Below, piece after piece: positions 61,925 through 64,000 of a stretch of DNA of 64,000 nt (positions are counted from its first letter, which is position 1; every line of letters begins with the position of its first letter). The stretch lies in NCBI RefSeq assembly GCF_001673405.1, contig NZ_LZLV01000020.1:89993-153992 (forward strand). The letters are read 5' to 3'. The DNA comes from Mycobacterium sp. 1245111.1 (GTDB taxonomy: Bacteria > Actinomycetota > Actinomycetes > Mycobacteriales > Mycobacteriaceae). The notes beneath the pieces were generated by a model. It was not told the origin of the DNA. It did no database searches and saw only the letters and a program-made list of their open reading frames with translations. A program made the translations under genes and the position numbers.

Positions 61925-62626
61925 ATGGCGAAAGTACTTTTCATCGTGAGCGGAGCCGCGTATTGGGTGTTGAAGGACGGCAGCAGGTACGCCACCGGAT
62001 ACTGGGCCGAGGAGTTTGCCAACCCGTACGAGATCCTCACGGAAGCCGGCCACGAGGTGGTAGTCGCGACGCCCGATGGCGTGATTCCGACTGTCGACAT
62101 GATGAGCTTGCGCCCCGAGATGGCGGGCGGCATCGACGGCGCCCTACGCCTGGAAGCCATCATCAGATCCGCGGAGGCGATGCGGCGGCCTCTTAAGCTT
62201 TCGGACGTCCGCCTGGAGGACTACGACGGCGTCTACCTCCCCGGTGGGCATGGCCCGATGGCCGACCTGGCGTGGGACGCCGATGTGGGACGACTGTTGA
62301 CCGCCCAACTCGCCTCAGGCAACCCGCTGATTATCGTCTGTCACGCTCCTGCCGCCATGCTAGCCACCAGGATTCACGGCGTCTCACCCTTCGAGGGGTA
62401 CAACGTCACGTGCTTCACCAACGAGGAAGAGGAGGCCGTCGGGCTAGCGCCCAAGGCGACCTGGCTGCTGGAGACTGATCTGAAGGAGAAGGTCGGCGTC
62501 AACTTCAGCCGCGGCCCGATATGGGAGCCGTACATGGTTGAGGACCGCAACCTTGTCACCGGGCAGAACCCGCACTCGGCCGCAGTCCTTGGGAACCGCA
62601 TGCTGGAAATCTTCAAAGGCGCTTAG
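61925..62626 (+). CDS. DJ-1/PfpI (Hsp31-like) type-1 glutamine amidotransferase-fold protein
   Basis: 233 residues from ATG 61925 (GGAGGAG about 9 bases upstream). VLFIVSGAAYWVLKDG opens the fold; EDYDGVYLPGGHGPMADLA carries the conserved Glu/Gly-Gly-His region and LIIVCHAPAAML the nucleophile cysteine elbow. The family includes glyoxalase III, deglycase-like and chaperone activities. Likely a stress-protective cytosolic enzyme. The 175-base gap before it has no other gene. Confidence 0.88.
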   Translation: MAKVLFIVSGAAYWVLKDGSRYATGYWAEEFANPYEILTEAGHEVVVATPDGVIPTVDMMSLRPEMAGGIDGALRLEAIIRSAEAMRRPLKLSDVRLEDYDGVYLPGGHGPMADLAWDADVGRLLTAQLASGNPLIIVCHAPAAMLATRIHGVSPFEGYNVTCFTNEEEEAVGLAPKATWLLETDLKEKVGVNFSRGPIWEPYMVEDRNLVTGQNPHSAAVLGNRMLEIFKGA

Positions 62627-62651
62627 GCTCAGTCGGATTGCCGCGCGAGTG

Positions 62652-63188
62652 TCACGCTCGGCTATTCGGGCAGCCCGGCACGACGTGGTCGTTGCTGATA
62701 CTCCGAAGAAACCATGTGTTGTTTAGGTTGACGAGTTGGACGGTTGCGTCCGAGGCTCCGGGCGCGCGGTTGATGTTGTCAGCGTTGACGTACCACGAGT
62801 GGGTGTAGGTATAGCAGACGTTCAGCGTGGCGTTGGAGTGATCCGCGGACTGAACGTCCACGGTTCCCAGGCTGAGACCGTCGTTGGAATGAGTTGTCTG
62901 ATCTTGGGCGTCGTATTCGCCCTGCCGGCCCAATCCCTGTGCTGCAGTCCGCAATTGATTCCAGGGCTCTAGGGCCAGGTTCGGCTCGACGAGGTCGAAG
63001 AACTGCTTGGCGGCTGGGCCGCCTTGGGAGTGGTCGGCGTTATAGGCGCTGATCGCGGGCCAGATGTCGTGGGTGTAGCGGTCGACGATCTGTTGCTGGT
63101 TCACGGGGGGTTCTGCCTTCGCGGGATTGCTGGGCGAGCTGCACGCCATCAGCGTGATGATCGGGACAAGGGCGACAGCGAGTTTCAT
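62652..63188 (-). CDS. Probable lipoprotein of unknown function
   Basis: 178 residues. Signal peptide LAVALVPIITLMACSS with lipobox LMAC gives Cys16 as the acylated residue. The mature domain (QQIVDRYTHDIWPAISAYNA, ATLNVCYTYTHSWYVNADNI, TWFLRSISNDHVVPGCPN) resembles small mycobacterial lipoproteins with an NTF2-like fold and a Cys pair. Its start overlaps the stop of the peptidoglycan-hydrolase-like gene (ATGA), suggesting a joint envelope role. Confidence 0.75.
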   Translation of the reverse strand: MKLAVALVPIITLMACSSPSNPAKAEPPVNQQQIVDRYTHDIWPAISAYNADHSQGGPAAKQFFDLVEPNLALEPWNQLRTAAQGLGRQGEYDAQDQTTHSNDGLSLGTVDVQSADHSNATLNVCYTYTHSWYVNADNINRAPGASDATVQLVNLNNTWFLRSISNDHVVPGCPNSRA

Positions 63189-64000
63189 GGCATCCTCAGA
63201 ATATCGGTGAGTCCGTGTCCTGTGACCGGATCGACCCTGACCGGGTTGCCGGAGTCGGGTGCGTTGATCATGTAGCCGTTGCCGATGTAGATGCCGGTGT
63301 GTTCTGTGCCTGTGCCCGCGTAGGGATTAGCCCCGCCAAACACGAGGACATCGCCGGGCTTGGCTGTTCCAATGACGGCGCTGCTCGGTATCCCGCCACC
63401 GGGATGGGTGAACGTCGGGTTGCCGTCAATGGCGTTGGTGCCCTGGCCAACGTCGAACCCGGCACCTTGCTGGACGGAGTAGCGGACCAGTCCGCCGCAG
63501 TCGTAGCCGTAGCGGTCCCAGTCGTGGTTCTGGTTCGCCCCCTGCCCGGAGTCGCCCTGCCCTCTCGACGGTCCGTCCGGGGACTTGTTCGCGCCCCACG
63601 CATACGTCGTATTCTGTTGTCCGACAGCATTAGCCAGCGAATCAATCGCCTTGTCGCCGGTCGGTGTGCGCGGGTCTGGCAGCGGATCACCCGGCTGGAA
63701 GTGCGCTAGTCGTTCGCGCCACTGGTCGGCGCTCAGTCCGGCCAGCAGGGGTGAAGGGTGGAGGTTGTCCGACAGGTGATGGCTGACGTCGGGTGAGTTG
63801 TTGTCTTTCGTCGCCTCGGTAGGAAATGGTTGATGGCCGCCCTTCGTCGCCAACGGCAACTGGTCGGCGGGTGTCGTCTTGCCGTCTCCCGGCGGTGGCG
63901 CTTGGGGTATCTCGCGCCCGTTCTGGTCGAGCTTGGCGTCACCGACCGCGGCCCGCATCGCGGTGGCCAGTTCGTGGTCGGTGGTGTGGGCCTTGGCCTT
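63185..64000 (-). CDS. NlpC/P60 cysteine peptidase-like protein, cut by the right edge
   Basis: At least 271 residues; the frame stays open through 14 codons before the first ATG (63958) to base 64000, so the N-terminus lies outside. The C-terminal NlpC/P60 domain has the catalytic cysteine in YGYDCGGLVRYSVQQ and histidine in GTEHTGIYIGNGYMINAP. Such domains cleave D-gamma-glutamyl bonds in peptidoglycan stems. The proline-rich linker before it is typical of mycobacterial exported members, often near type VII secretion genes. Coupled to the downstream lipoprotein gene. Confidence 0.85.
   Translation of the reverse strand, partial: KAKAHTTDHELATAMRAAVGDAKLDQNGREIPQAPPPGDGKTTPADQLPLATKGGHQPFPTEATKDNNSPDVSHHLSDNLHPSPLLAGLSADQWRERLAHFQPGDPLPDPRTPTGDKAIDSLANAVGQQNTTYAWGANKSPDGPSRGQGDSGQGANQNHDWDRYGYDCGGLVRYSVQQGAGFDVGQGTNAIDGNPTFTHPGGGIPSSAVIGTAKPGDVLVFGGANPYAGTGTEHTGIYIGNGYMINAPDSGNPVRVDPVTGHGLTDILRMP

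Noticed and set aside
1..64000. Mobile element or CRISPR array
   Set aside because: No transposase, integrase, direct-repeat array or terminal repeats were recognised; the only bounded inverted repeats are short and inside a gene.

Overview
The window is GC-rich actinobacterial DNA, almost certainly a chromosome segment of a Mycobacterium, most likely a non-tuberculous species. The best taxonomic markers are secreted or lipid-anchored mycobacterial families: an MPT63-like protein (60301-60891), an LpqH/19-kDa-like lipoprotein (59457-59879), an MTB12-like antigen (16478-16972) and an Rv1318c-type membrane adenylate cyclase (51303-52811). Many CoA-ester enzymes, F420 and mycofactocin-type oxidoreductases and three P450s fit this. 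I saw no rRNA, tRNA, CRISPR array, transposase or integrase.

Layout. 1-3657: minus-strand operon (NTF2-like protein, alpha/beta hydrolase, broken NTF2 gene, LLM flavin oxidoreductase, SDR). 3735-8014: divergent plus-strand operon (Rieske oxygenase, isochorismatase-like protein, hotdog thioesterase, acyl-CoA synthetase, NTF2-like protein). 7990-10649: two tandem paralogous P450s. 10723-16972: small membrane and secreted proteins. 17122-18878: thiolase and divergent HxlR regulator around a 27-bp dyad. 18894-22193: TesB-like thioesterase carrying an internal inversion, divergent from a P450/thiolase-like pair. 22201-29013: six-gene minus-strand catabolic operon (enoyl-CoA hydratase, two amidohydrolases, acyl-CoA synthetase, two-subunit acyl-CoA dehydrogenase). 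29368-32524: TetR, then crotonase, FadR-type regulator and thioesterase. 32645-39707: three crotonases followed by three acyl-CoA synthetases, translationally coupled. 39681-48332: MarR regulator, quinone-oxidoreductase-like enzyme, and two divergent beta-oxidation operons. 48311-54395: phosphotransferase, zinc alcohol dehydrogenase, mycothiol-type isomerase, adenylate cyclase, aldehyde dehydrogenase. 54582-59369: second two-subunit acyl-CoA dehydrogenase, a double TetR protein, SDR. 59457-64000: envelope and secreted proteins, a second TesB-like thioesterase, a DJ-1/PfpI protein and an NlpC/P60 hydrolase cut by the right edge.

How it fits together. Oxygenases (Rieske, P450s) and dehydrogenases would oxidise a hydrophobic substrate. 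AMP-forming ligases and a CaiB-type transferase make CoA esters. Acyl-CoA dehydrogenases, crotonases, SDRs and thiolases shorten them, and thioesterases release them. The substrate (sterol, terpenoid, aromatic or branched acid) cannot be read from sequence. Many stop/start junctions overlap by four bases (ATGA or GTGA), so the operons are tightly coupled. A recurring TACTGTA-type box lies in several divergent promoters and suggests a local regulon.

The most unusual feature is in the thioesterase gene at 18894-19739. A 74-bp piece between near-perfect 14-bp inverted repeats is flipped relative to the conserved family sequence, and both orientations keep the reading frame open. Other oddities are two NTF2-like genes with internal deletions, an isochorismatase-like protein without its catalytic triad, crotonases without canonical glutamates, and a fusion of two TetR proteins.
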